DNA of 64,000 nt from Bacillota bacterium (GTDB lineage Bacteria; Bacillota; Sulfobacillia; Sulfobacillales; Sulfobacillaceae), in NCBI GenBank assembly GCA_026627385.1, contig JAPNUR010000003.1, positions 124,001 to 188,000 on the forward strand. The letters run 5' to 3'. The notes under the pieces are model-generated. The model saw nothing but the letters and a program-made list of their open reading frames with translations, ran no database searches and had not been told where the DNA came from. Both the position numbers and the translations under genes were made by a program. Positions 17,291-26,137 of this stretch are shown here, piece after piece; position 1 is the first letter of the stretch; every line of letters begins with the position of its first letter.

Positions 17291-17698
17291 ATGAGTGAAC
17301 GGCCTATTCGTGTGCTTTTAGGAAAATTAGGACTCGATGGACATGATCGTGGTGTCAAAGTCCTGGCTAAAGGCCTGCGGGATCACGGAATGGAAGTTAT
17401 TTATTTGGGAATGCGGCTAACGCCGGAACAAATTGCTACTGTGGCCGTTCAAGAAGATGTTGATGTCATTGGCATTAGCCTATTATCAGGGGCTCATATG
17501 CGATTAATGCCAGCATTGATGGAAGAAATACGACGGCGGGAGATTTCGGATGTCCTTGTCGTATTAGGGGGGACAATTCCAGAGTCTGACGAGCCAGCAC
17601 TTCATCAAATGGGCGTTCATGGGGTGTTCCGTTTGGGAGCGGAAATTGATGATATTGCTGCGTTCATTCGTGAGAATGTTCCACGGAAAGTAGGATAA
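17291..17698 (+). CDS. hcmB: 2-hydroxyisobutyryl-CoA mutase, B12-binding small subunit
   Basis: A 135-residue cobalamin-binding protein. It carries the base-off B12 motif DGHDRG (DxHxxG, residues about 17-22), then SLLSG and LGGT, the other two B12 contacts of the mutase Rossmann domain. The frame is open to 17225, but the ATG at 17291 with AAGGAGGG just upstream is clearly the start. It lies 34 bp after the large subunit and completes the two-subunit mutase. Confidence 0.93.
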   Translation: MSERPIRVLLGKLGLDGHDRGVKVLAKGLRDHGMEVIYLGMRLTPEQIATVAVQEDVDVIGISLLSGAHMRLMPALMEEIRRREISDVLVVLGGTIPESDEPALHQMGVHGVFRLGAEIDDIAAFIRENVPRKVG

Positions 17699-17712
17699 AA
17701 GGGGGACTATGG

Positions 17713-19062
17713 ATGAAAGACCCTAAGGACGCATGGGGTTTGGATGTGCCTGGATACTGGGATCCCATTGAAATCATGGACCCGGAGGAACGTCGTAACA
17801 GGATTTGGGAGACACTAAAGAAACAACTTACCTATGTATGGAATCATTCGTTGTTTTATCGTCGTAAATGGGAGGCGGTAGGATTTCATATCGGCGATCT
17901 TAAATCTTGGGACGATTTTGAACGACTGCCCGTAACCACCAAGGATGAAATCCGTCGCGATCAAGAGGAATATCCTCCCTTCGGTTCGAATTTGTGTGTC
18001 GGCCCTGGGGACATTTATCACATTCATGGAACGTCTGGTACTACAGGACGGCCAAACGTTTTTGCATGGACTAAGGAAGACTGGAGTTATATGGCTAAGA
18101 GCCATGCGCGCGCCATGTGGAGCTTCGGATTGCGGCCATCTGATAGGGTCTTTATTGGCTCAGTATTCAGTTTATATATTGGTGCTTGGGGAGCGTTGGC
18201 TGGCGTCGAGCAGTTAGGAGCCCAAGCCTTCCCGTTTGGGGCTGGGCAGCCAGGACAGACCGATCGGGCCATCGATTGGCTTATGACACTGAAACCTAGC
18301 GCGTTTTATGGGACACCCTCATATGCTATCTATCTAGCTGAACGGGCTCGACAGCGCAATATAGATCCTCGAGAATTTGGTCTCCGCATTTTATTTTTTT
18401 CTGGAGAGCCGGGTGCCGGTATTCCAGAAACTAAGCGCTTGATTGAAGATGCGTTTGGTGGAATATGTGTGGACACGGGATCTATGGCAGAGGCCACACC
18501 GTGGATGTCAAATGCCGAGTGCGAATATCGCTCGGGAATGCACCTGTGGCAGGACATGGTATATACCGAAGTGGCCGACCCGGTGCACTATCGTCCTGTT
18601 CCATTCGGGCAAGAAGGCACGGTCATCTATACGCATACATTTAGGAGAGCTCAACCGATGGTACGCTTGCTGAGCGGAGATCTGACGTGCTGGACTAACA
18701 CGCCGTGTGCTTGTGGACGAACGTATCCGCGACTTCCCAAGGGGATCTACGGTCGATTAGATGACATGGTGACGGTCCGTGGGGCAAATATTTACCCCTC
18801 GCAAGTAGAGTCAGTAATTGGCGAGATTCCGCAATTGTCTCATGAATTCCGTATTGTTGTAGACCGGGAAGGACCTCTCGACCAAGTTACTATTGTGGCA
18901 GAAGCGATGCCTATGGGTGATAAAGTTGTCATTGAAAGACGTCTACGTGAGCGTCTCAAGACTGTTCTCGGGATTCGCGCTGAAGTACAACTGTTGGATT
19001 ATGGTGAATTGGAACGTACGGAATTTAAGGCTCGGCGAGTTATTGATCGAAGGAGGCGGTGA
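17713..19062 (+). CDS. PaaK-like AMP-forming acyl-CoA ligase (probable 2-hydroxyisobutyrate-CoA ligase)
   Basis: A 449-residue adenylate-forming ligase of the phenylacetate-CoA ligase branch. The ATP loop is IHGTSGTTGRPNV (about 103-115), the adenylate-binding segment VDTGSMAEATPW (about 255), then LLSGDLTCW, a CACGRTYPRL piece, and GRLDDMVTVRGANIYPSQVE of the C-terminal domain. It starts 15 bp after the small mutase subunit. The 2-hydroxyisobutyrate-CoA ligase known from the tert-alkyl ether degradation pathway is a PaaK-type enzyme found in the same gene context, so it most likely activates that acid. Substrate identity is inferred from neighbours. Confidence 0.85.
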   Translation: MKDPKDAWGLDVPGYWDPIEIMDPEERRNRIWETLKKQLTYVWNHSLFYRRKWEAVGFHIGDLKSWDDFERLPVTTKDEIRRDQEEYPPFGSNLCVGPGDIYHIHGTSGTTGRPNVFAWTKEDWSYMAKSHARAMWSFGLRPSDRVFIGSVFSLYIGAWGALAGVEQLGAQAFPFGAGQPGQTDRAIDWLMTLKPSAFYGTPSYAIYLAERARQRNIDPREFGLRILFFSGEPGAGIPETKRLIEDAFGGICVDTGSMAEATPWMSNAECEYRSGMHLWQDMVYTEVADPVHYRPVPFGQEGTVIYTHTFRRAQPMVRLLSGDLTCWTNTPCACGRTYPRLPKGIYGRLDDMVTVRGANIYPSQVESVIGEIPQLSHEFRIVVDREGPLDQVTIVAEAMPMGDKVVIERRLRERLKTVLGIRAEVQLLDYGELERTEFKARRVIDRRRR

Positions 19063-19064
19063 CG

Positions 19065-19520
19065 GTGGCCTATTTTCGTGGAGAAAGGGGTATTTTGCTC
19101 CTGCAGAATTACGTAGGTCCTGATTATATGGACATGATGGGGCATATGAATGTGCAACACTATTCGCGACTATTCGATGCCGCCACATGGACATTGTTTA
19201 CTCTGGTCGGTATTGACTATTCCTACATCAACGAAAAGCAATGCGGCATGGCCTCTGTGGAACAATCGTTTCAATACTTCAAGGAGGTAGCTCCGGGAAC
19301 CACTGTTCAGATCTGGACGCGATTTAGGCCTATTAATGCTAAAATGTTGCAAATCCGTCACCAGATGGTTATGCCGCAGCTCGAATCAGATATGCTGCTC
19401 GCCCAACTGGAGCAAAAGGCAGTTCATTTCGATTTGACTGGCCGTAAGTCCAGACCCTTTCCAGAAACAGTGTCCGAAACCATGCAACTGTTGTGCCGAC
19501 AAGGCTTTCAACTTGAATGA
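19065..19520 (+). CDS. Hotdog-fold acyl-CoA thioesterase
   Basis: A 151-residue protein of the 4-hydroxybenzoyl-CoA thioesterase/YbgC type, with VGPDYMDMMGHMNVQHYSRL containing the usual Asp/His-Asn catalytic region near residue 20-30 and YFKEVAPGTTVQIWTRF later. The frame begins at GTG 19059, overlapping the ligase stop, but the AGGAGG site at 19051-19056 spaces correctly only for the GTG at 19065. It is the last gene of the mutase cluster and could release CoA from dead-end or excess acyl-CoA esters. Confidence 0.82.
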   Translation: MAYFRGERGILLLQNYVGPDYMDMMGHMNVQHYSRLFDAATWTLFTLVGIDYSYINEKQCGMASVEQSFQYFKEVAPGTTVQIWTRFRPINAKMLQIRHQMVMPQLESDMLLAQLEQKAVHFDLTGRKSRPFPETVSETMQLLCRQGFQLE

Positions 19521-19727
19521 GTTTGAATAAGTTACTGTCATTGGTTCGCCCCTGTGAGATGCCTTATTTGTTGGACGGCAAATCCTTCCTCTTATCGGTC
19601 CTAGGGCAGGCGGGTGTCGCCGCGCCCTACGGGTGGTGAATCAATCGATAAATCTAACGGAATAATTTCCCGCGGGTCAAGAAATCGATTTGACTCATAA
19701 AAAATGTACTCGAAAAGGAGGGCGGTG
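19521..19727. other. Spacer after the mutase cluster
   Basis: No gene and no clear terminator seen between the thioesterase stop and the first transposase remnant. Confidence 0.4.
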
Positions 19728-20080
19728 ATGGCAAGCCGAAAATGTCGGCATCATGCGTGGCAGGAGGATGCCTTGATGCCGTTATCCTTATCCGAACGTC
19801 GTGCGGTGATTCGTGAATTGGCGGCCCAGTATCGCCAGGCGACGAAAGGCCAGCGCACCCGACGGATCGAGCAACTCCAAATGCTGTGTGGTGACAACCG
19901 GTCCTATGCGGCGCGTGCTCCGGGCGGCGGCCATCATGGAGTCGGCGACCCCCACGCCGTGCACCCTGGCCGGGGACGTAAATCGGCGGTGTATGGTGCG
20001 GCTGCCACCAAAGCCGCACTGACAACCTGTGGGGCCATTCTCCACTTTCCCACTGGCAAAGGGTGACCACCCTTTTTCCC
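19728..20080 (+). pseudogene. Remnant of an integrase-core (DDE) transposase
   Basis: The N-terminal part reads LSLSERRAVIRELAAQYRQA, then LQMLCGDNRSYAARA, close to the LTGYNRSYAARVL region of integrase-core transposases. The frame then shifts (MRRVLRAAAIMESA in a second frame) and later returns to RKSAVYGAAATKAALTTCGAILHFPTGK, the next conserved block. At least two frameshifts occur and the catalytic core is missing, so this is a decayed insertion-sequence fragment. Confidence 0.6.
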
Positions 20081-20512
20081 TGGTAAATCAGGATTGGAAT
20101 ATGCGGCCATCTGTAGCCACAAAAAAGGGCAGCGACCTGGCGCAGTTGTTTCATGGCGCGGGGCACCCCGACGGAACCGTACCCCATAAACGCCATCGGC
20201 TTATGTGTTCATTCCACGTGGGCGTAGTCGAGCGCGTTCTTCAGCACCCCGGTGGGACCATGATTATATTCTGCGGCAAGGATGACATAGCCGTCGCACT
20301 TCGCAACTTGTGCTTGCCGCCCCAGGCCCTCAGGATTTTGCGTCGGTGCCCAGGGGTTGCTGGCAGCGTCGTCGAAAAGGGCCAACGCGTACTCGTGCAG
20401 TCGGCCAGTTCAAGACGCATGTCGTCCCGCGCTGCGTGTATCAGTCCCATAAACCATTCGCCGGCTTGCTGTACGGCGCGTATGCTGAGATCGGAATGGA
20501 AATTGACCTTTA
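20080..20512 (-). pseudogene. Frameshifted NADPH-dependent FMN reductase
   Basis: Read on the minus strand, three collinear pieces in changing frames match this flavodoxin-like family: VNFHSDLSIRAVQQAGEWF with MRLELAD, then EYALALFDDAASNPW with AKCDGYVILAAEYNHGPTGV and LKNALDYAHVE, then a TGA, then PMAFMGYGSVGVPRAMKQLR. The family form is roughly YNHS(I)PAVLKNALDW...NKPVAFVSYG. One indel and one stop break the gene and the N-terminal phosphate loop is lost. Confidence 0.65.
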
Positions 20513-20519
20513 GGGGAGC

Positions 20520-21059
20520 GGTCTCGGAGCTCGGAGCTCAAGTAGCCGTCCCCTATGTGACTAGCGATGGTGGGCATAACTAGCGTTTCATTCGAAAGAT
20601 TAGCGCTGTTCGGCCGGGCACGAAGTATAGGTTGAGTTTTCTCATTCCAGATTGGAGATTGTTACCGGGAGCACTGAACAGCAGAAGCCTGGCGCGTTGT
20701 ACCCGTGCTCTATCGACGACGAACCGAGGAAAAATCTGGTCTCTCTCTCGTCACATTTCCCTGGACAATTGAGAAAACGAATACGGACTTAAATTTGGTC
20801 CATCCAGCCTTTTTCCCGCGAGACAATGGGTCTTAATTGGTTATTATAGCGTTTATATCTCAGTCCGCCCTGTTGGTGCTTAATGGATGACCGCCTATGG
20901 CGGTACGTTGGCACTGGGAATCCTCGCAAAACGGCCACTGCGGGCGTGTCCTGTGGTACGCCCACTCGCGGGAAAATGGTGGGACCGCCGTAGGCGTGAG
21001 TTCTGCCCAGCGCACCGCCCACATGATCCTGATCGGCTGAAGACTCAGATAGCGCTGGA
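20520..21059. other. Debris region, no intact gene
   Basis: Nothing identifiable on either strand. Minus-strand frames covering 20789-21059 look like continuation of the IS3 remnant in broken frames but carry no clear integrase motif. Confidence 0.3.
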
Positions 21060-21231
21060 ATTTGACAAATCGCTGTAGGGAATTGTCCTGAGGCTGCCGT
21101 TTGTGCCAATGACGTGGTCCGAAGTGCATGCCGTATTCGGTCGTCATCTCCGTGACCGTGTTTTCTTTCGTGCGCATTTCAAGCACGGCTTTGGTGATGA
21201 AGGTCGCGGAAAGCAGTTCCTGTTTCGCCAT
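21060..21231 (-). pseudogene. IS3-family OrfA transposase remnant
   Basis: The minus-strand peptide SATFITKAVLEMRTKENTV followed by TEMTTEYGMHFGPRHWHKRQ resembles the helix-turn-helix start of IS3-type OrfA (FKxxVVLExL...TVxEIAxEYGxHPxQLxxWK). The rest of the element is not recognisable and no terminal inverted repeats were found. Confidence 0.5.
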
Positions 21232-21608
21232 GCTGTGTCCAACGTAGGTCCTTCCACATTGTCTATTTTTACGGGATGGCGTATCGTATTCCGAGTCTTT
21301 GCACTGCTTTCTCGAAGGACTGCAAAGATTTTGCCATAGAGCGAATCTGCCTACGATCGGGATTTTGAGCCGTCCTCAACACCGCCCGAAACTCTTTATT
21401 ACACCTCATTCAGTAGCAATCGAATGTTTCGAACCACATGAATTTCGTACATAGCAAAGTCACGGAAGAGACTTTATCTTTTTTGGAATCTGTTGGCTCC
21501 ATAGACTCTAACGAGTTGTCACTACGCGAGGCTAGATTTCGCATAGGAATGGGTAAACTGCATATACTACGGCGACAATGGTAACCCGGTAAAGAGGAGG
21601 CGGGGGGT
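21232..21608. other. Intergenic stretch before ytxC
   Basis: No gene seen. It contains the presumed ytxC promoter; a TATACT hexamer lies near 21560 but no matching -35 box is convincing. Confidence 0.35.
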
Positions 21609-22445
21609 TTGTCATGCTGGACGGTTGTCTGCCGGGATGGGACATTCAACCAGGACCTTGGGGAATATCTAGCACGTCCTGTCCCCGGTGAATGGGAAGA
21701 GTGGATATATCCCTCCCATCACAAATACCGCTTGAGCGTTTCGGAAACAGAATCCGCTTGGTCCCTTGCGAAGGCCTTAGCCGAGTATTTGGTTGTTGTG
21801 CGTGTTGATGATTGGCTGCGCGCGCTGCTTCGACGACGTTATCCATCCAGTGACCTCCAAGCCGAACAATTTATTATGGACCGTGTTCATAACATCTTAA
21901 CTGCCGATCCAGATCGCGTGGACGATCGATTAAATTGGGCTAGTGCCGCAATTTTTCGCCATGCACAACAAGCGACGGCTGTGGTTGTCGACGGGGTGCA
22001 GTGGTTTCTGTTACAAGATATTTGGCGAGAATTTGAAGAGGCCATAGATGAAGCGATTGATGCCTATCTCTTAGACGAGGAATACCACGCCTTTGTGAAT
22101 GTGCTGCGACAATTGGTGCGTGAGGCCAAGAATCGGATTGACTGGATACACGTGCACTTTCAGCCTAGGCGTTTTTACTTTGAAACGCCCGCCGGTGAAC
22201 GGGTCGGCGACGCGCTCATTGACGATATGCTAGACCAGGCTGATGCCGAGCACGGGGATGTCGGAGATATTTTGGTCAGCGCCCTCGTGACCTTGGCCCC
22301 GCGCTGGATTACCGTCCACCGTGGCGGGTTAGAGGATGCGGGACGCGACATCTTGTTAGCGGTGTTCGATGGTCACGTGCTCTTTTGCCGTGGTTGCGGG
22401 CGTTGCTTTCGTCCGCGTCTTGACACCGACCAACAAAGTTTCTAA
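21609..22445 (+). CDS. ytxC: YtxC-like sporulation-associated protein
   Basis: A 278-residue protein without signal peptide. It resembles the YtxC family in length and in its helical centre (RDGT..., YHAFVNVLRQLVREAKNRID, FYFETPAGERVGD, ending LAPRWITVHRG and a C-terminal CRGCGRCF). In Bacillus ytxC lies immediately before thrS, as here, which supports the call. The start is a TTG with GAGGAGG 7 bp upstream. Its role in sporulation is undefined. The C-terminal Cys-x2-Cys-x3-Cys may be a small metal site. Confidence 0.7.
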   Translation: MSCWTVVCRDGTFNQDLGEYLARPVPGEWEEWIYPSHHKYRLSVSETESAWSLAKALAEYLVVVRVDDWLRALLRRRYPSSDLQAEQFIMDRVHNILTADPDRVDDRLNWASAAIFRHAQQATAVVVDGVQWFLLQDIWREFEEAIDEAIDAYLLDEEYHAFVNVLRQLVREAKNRIDWIHVHFQPRRFYFETPAGERVGDALIDDMLDQADAEHGDVGDILVSALVTLAPRWITVHRGGLEDAGRDILLAVFDGHVLFCRGCGRCFRPRLDTDQQSF

Positions 22446-22469
22446 AATAAGTCAACCAATTATCGCGTT

Positions 22470-22680
22470 GCACGAGGAAGAGGACGATATCGGAAGATCC
22501 TTTCAGAGAGAATCAGTCGCAGGCTGTAAGCTGATTCAGGCTCTCGTCCGATAGACCACCTTGGAGTGTCCGACGAAAGGAGTCGGCGGTGCGCCCGATA
22601 TCGCGCAGCGAAGAGGAACCTCTGGTTCAAGGGTGGTGGAACCGCGGCTAGGCCGTCCACCCATCGACCAGAGGATTTTT
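22470..22680 (+). promoter_or_regulatory. T-box riboswitch, threonine
   Basis: The leader of thrS contains the T-box core AAGGGTGGTGGAACCGCGG (22629-22647), overlapped by a terminator whose arms CCTCTGGT (22619-22626) and ACCAGAGG (22667-22674) precede ATTTTT. Upstream, a stem-I helix pairs GGACGA with TCGTCC. The triplet ACC at 22555-22557, followed by ACCTTGGAGTG, occupies the place taken by TTC in the pheS T-box, so ACC is the likely specifier and uncharged tRNA-Thr the ligand. Confidence 0.92.
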
Positions 22681-22702
22681 CATGCAGTAGAGGTGGGATA
22701 CG

Positions 22703-24610
22703 ATGTTAGAATTTGACATTAATGGCGAGCGATTAATCCGCGAGCCTGGTGTACATCCAGCAGAATTGGTGCCGCCACCAGCGGATGCGTTGGCAGTATG
22801 GGTAAACGGAGAGACACGCGATCTAAATCGTCCCCTGGATCAGGGGGGACACCTCCAGTTTTTGACCTTTGAGGACAGCGCCGGGCGTCACGTATTTCGG
22901 CACTCGAGCGCCCATTTATTAGCCCAGGCGGTAAAGCGCCTCTTCCCTGACGCTAAACTGGGCACTGGTCCGGCACTAGAAGATGGCTTTTATTACGACA
23001 TTTGGCTGCCGGAGCCCTTAACGGAAAGCGATCTGCCGCGGATTGAGGAAATGATGCGCCAGATTGTGCAAGAGAACTTACCCATTGAACGCATGGAATT
23101 GTCCCGCGAGGAAGCACTCAGGATATTTGACGAGCGTGGGGAGTCCTTTAAGTTGGAAATTGTCCGCCGGATTCCCGAAAGTGCGGTGATTTCAGCCTAC
23201 CGCCAGGGTGAGTTTGTCGACCTCTGTTCGGGTCCTCATCTGCCGCGCACGGGCCTGATTGGCGCCGTCAAATTGACTCAAGTGTCTGGGGCGTACTGGC
23301 GGGGCGACGAAAAGAATCCCATGATGACGCGCATCTATGGGACATCGTTTCCCGACGCGGAGAGCCTCGAGCGCCACTTGGCGCAGATCGAAGAGGCGAA
23401 ATTGCGGGATCACCGTAAGCTAGGAGTGCAACTGGATCTGTTTAGTTTTCGGGAGGAGGCACCGGGCTTTGTCTTTTGGCATCCCAAAGGCCAGCAGGTC
23501 TATCGAACGCTGGAGGAATTCTCCCGACGCTTACAATCCCTGCGCGGCTATCAAGAGGTGGCGACGCCGTGGATTTATCGAGTGGGTCTATGGGAACGTT
23601 CCGGCCACTGGGATCACTATCGGGACAATTTGTTTCTGATTGATCGCGACGACGAACTTTCCGGCGTTAAGCCGATGAATTGTCCCGGCCATTGCCTTCT
23701 CTTCAAAGGGGCCACGCGCTCTTATCGCGATTTGCCGTGGCGCCTCGCAGAGTACAGCCCCTTGTCTCGCTATGAACGCTCCGGCGCTTTGCACGGGCTT
23801 ATGCGGGTGCGGGGGTTTCATCAGGATGATGCGCACCTTTTCGTGCGGCCAGACCAGATTCGCGAAGAAATGTTTGGGGTTTTAGACCTTGTGGATGTTG
23901 TGTACCGGACATTTGACATGCCATACGAGGTTGTCCTGTCTACCCGGCCTGACGACTACATGGGGGAGCTAGCGCTATGGGAACGGGCGGAATCGGAGCT
24001 GGAAGCGGTACTGCGTGCCCGGGGACTCAAATATCAGATTAATCCCAAGGACGGTGCCTTTTACGGGCCGAAACTTGACGTCTATGCGGTGGACAGTTTA
24101 GGGCGCCGGTGGCAGTGTGCCACGGCCCAGCTGGACTTTCAGCTGCCGGAAAAGTTTCAACTCGAATATATTGACCAGGACGGGCAGCCGAAGCGTCCGG
24201 TTATGATTCATCGGGCGATTATGGGATCCATCGAGCGCTTTTTGGGGATTTTGGTGGAGCATTATGCGGGCGCTTTTCCTTTGTGGTTGGCTCCTGTACA
24301 AGTGCGCATCTTGCCCATTACCGATCGCCAACAGAATTACGCGCGCCGTATTTGGACAGAGCTCAGGGCACTCGGTGTGAGGGCGGAAGTCGACGATCGC
24401 AACCAAAAGGTCCAGTACAAAATTCGGGAGGCTCAGGTGGCCAAAATCCCGGAGATGCTGGTCGTAGGGCCGCGGGATGAAGCCAACGGCAGCGTGTCGC
24501 TAAGGACACGTGAAGCAGGGGACCTTGGAGCCATACCGCTATCGGACTACTTGGCCAGCATTCGGGATCGGGCCAAAATCCCCGACGAAGAAAGATTAGG
24601 CGTCGGTTAG
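22703..24610 (+). CDS. thrS: Threonine--tRNA ligase
   Basis: A 635-residue class II synthetase with the full domain set: N-terminal TGS domain, editing domain with HSSAHLLAQAVK and DLCSGPHLPRTG, catalytic core with MNCPGHCLLF (zinc Cys), RYERSGALHGLMRVRGF (motif 2) and IMGSIERFLGILVEHYAG (motif 3), then the anticodon-binding domain. It is controlled by the T-box in its leader. ATG 22703 follows AGAGGTGGG. Length matches the family. Confidence 0.97.
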   Translation: MLEFDINGERLIREPGVHPAELVPPPADALAVWVNGETRDLNRPLDQGGHLQFLTFEDSAGRHVFRHSSAHLLAQAVKRLFPDAKLGTGPALEDGFYYDIWLPEPLTESDLPRIEEMMRQIVQENLPIERMELSREEALRIFDERGESFKLEIVRRIPESAVISAYRQGEFVDLCSGPHLPRTGLIGAVKLTQVSGAYWRGDEKNPMMTRIYGTSFPDAESLERHLAQIEEAKLRDHRKLGVQLDLFSFREEAPGFVFWHPKGQQVYRTLEEFSRRLQSLRGYQEVATPWIYRVGLWERSGHWDHYRDNLFLIDRDDELSGVKPMNCPGHCLLFKGATRSYRDLPWRLAEYSPLSRYERSGALHGLMRVRGFHQDDAHLFVRPDQIREEMFGVLDLVDVVYRTFDMPYEVVLSTRPDDYMGELALWERAESELEAVLRARGLKYQINPKDGAFYGPKLDVYAVDSLGRRWQCATAQLDFQLPEKFQLEYIDQDGQPKRPVMIHRAIMGSIERFLGILVEHYAGAFPLWLAPVQVRILPITDRQQNYARRIWTELRALGVRAEVDDRNQKVQYKIREAQVAKIPEMLVVGPRDEANGSVSLRTREAGDLGAIPLSDYLASIRDRAKIPDEERLGVG

Positions 24611-24647
24611 CTGTTAACGTCCGTTGTGAACAACTGATGGCAAAAGC

Positions 24648-24686
24648 ATGCTCGCTGACTCTGCCCGGGGCGGGGTCAGCGAGCAT
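24648..24686. terminator. Long inverted repeat, probable bidirectional terminator
   Basis: ATGCTCGCTGAC (24648-24659) and GTCAGCGAGCAT (24675-24686) are perfect 12-bp arms with a GC-rich 15-nt loop, followed by TTT. It sits between the convergent thrS and permease remnant. The T-run is short, but no other terminator is present. Confidence 0.65.
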
Positions 24687-24725
24687 TTCACGTGTGTGGG
24701 ACCTTTGCCTGTTAGCCCACATGCG

Positions 24726-26046
24726 CTATTGGTTGATGGTTTGCGACGTGCTCCTTCGGAAAAACGGAACCAGAGCGCCGAATCGGAGTAGCAAGGCGAC
24801 GGGTATGGCAATCGCTGTGGCTCCTAATCCAGCAATTAAGACGACGGCGGAGGTGGCTTGGGTGACGATAGACTCCACGACAACCCAGAGTAAAAAGAGG
24901 GCTCCTTTGAGTGGAAGAATGCCACCTAGAATCAGATTGGCGGCGTTTTTGGTTAATTCGAGGCGGAAGTGCCATACCGCAGCCAGGGCAGTGAGAGCAT
25001 AAAATAGAGCAGCTTAACAGACCGAGTGCGCTGACAACGTCGGATAACGCCTGACCGATGCTGCTTATGGATAATGAGACGACAAGAAACAGCACGTTAA
25101 TCGTGCCCATGAACAAGGTGACGGCCCACGGAGTTCCAGTTTTTTCGGACACCCGCCGAAAGAAGTTGGGCATGACGCGGTCAAAAGACATGGCATAGCC
25201 TAACCGGACGGCGGAAATGATGGCGGCTTGTAACGATGCCACAGTTCCGGTGAGCACAATTAATGTCATGATAATCGACCAGGGGCCGGGCGCCAATTTT
25301 TGGGCGACCACTGACAACGCATTGCTAGCGTGAGCTTGGAGCACCGGGCCAGGTAAGACTCCCTGGTAAGTAAATGTCACGATACCGTATAGGAAAAGAA
25401 GGATAATGACACTGCTAATAGCGGCCTTGCCGGGATTTTCCGCCTGATCGGTCGTTTCTTCGTTCACATAAATGGCCGCATCCCATCCGGAATACATAAA
25501 CACGGCGATTAAAATACCTGCCAAAAGACCTTTCATACCGCCAGCCCCAGCAATGCTAAACCAAGATGGCCGGAAGGGGACTGCCGTCTTACCGTGAATC
25601 ATGGCGAGAATGGCAATAACCGCAAACGCCATGAGAACAGCGTATTCGAAAATTGACAAGAGCCACTGAAAACGTGCCGCAATCTTGATGCCGACTACCG
25701 CCAAAAGCATGACAGCTACATCCCAAAGGCCTCCGACAATGCCGACTGCGAGATTATTGTTGGTGAGCCGAGGGTCGAACAGCTGTAACGTGTAAGTGCC
25801 AGCGGGAACGGTGAGACTGGTCGTGCCTAGCGTGTAGTACAACAGGATCATCCACCCGGCGACGAAGCCTAAGTAAGGGTTGAGCGCATCGGCGACCCAC
25901 GTGTAGGTGGCTCCGCAACTTTGATTCCACCGATTGAGCCGTTGGTATCCCAAGGCAATGCCTATCATGGGAATGAACGAAAGCAAAAGCGGAAGTATCC
26001 CGGCGTATCCGCTGGCAGCGACAATGACCGCAAAACTAACCGCCAT
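24726..26046 (-). pseudogene. Frameshifted APC-family amino acid permease
   Basis: The first 330 or so residues encode an amino acid-polyamine-organocation permease with hydrophobic spans (SCGATYTWVADALNPYLGFV, FMYSGWDAAIYVNEETTD, AVRLGYAMSFDRVMP). Near 25010 the frame breaks; the rest of the last spans continues in another frame (AALFYALTALAAVWHFRLEL to FRRSTSQTINQ) and stops at 24726. Upstream of the ATG at 26046 the frame still codes (AINLGDAIILGLASSGPAQT) but meets a TAG, so the N terminus is also damaged. It is either a recent pseudogene or carries one sequencing indel plus a truncated start. Confidence 0.8.
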
Positions 26047-26137
26047 GGTTTGAGCCGGCCCGGAGCTGGCAAGTCCTAAAATAATGGCATCGCCTAAATT
26101 GATGGCATTCTAAATCTCCGCGGAAGGACGGATCACG

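Noticed and set aside
20789-21109. 106-codon minus-strand frame as a possible gene
   Set aside because: It shifts against the IS3 OrfA-like frame, lacks a start site and has no recognisable motif; treated as debris.
10843-21608. Search for CRISPR arrays or attachment-site repeats around the island
   Set aside because: No regularly spaced repeats and no second copy of the tRNA-Val 3' end were seen.
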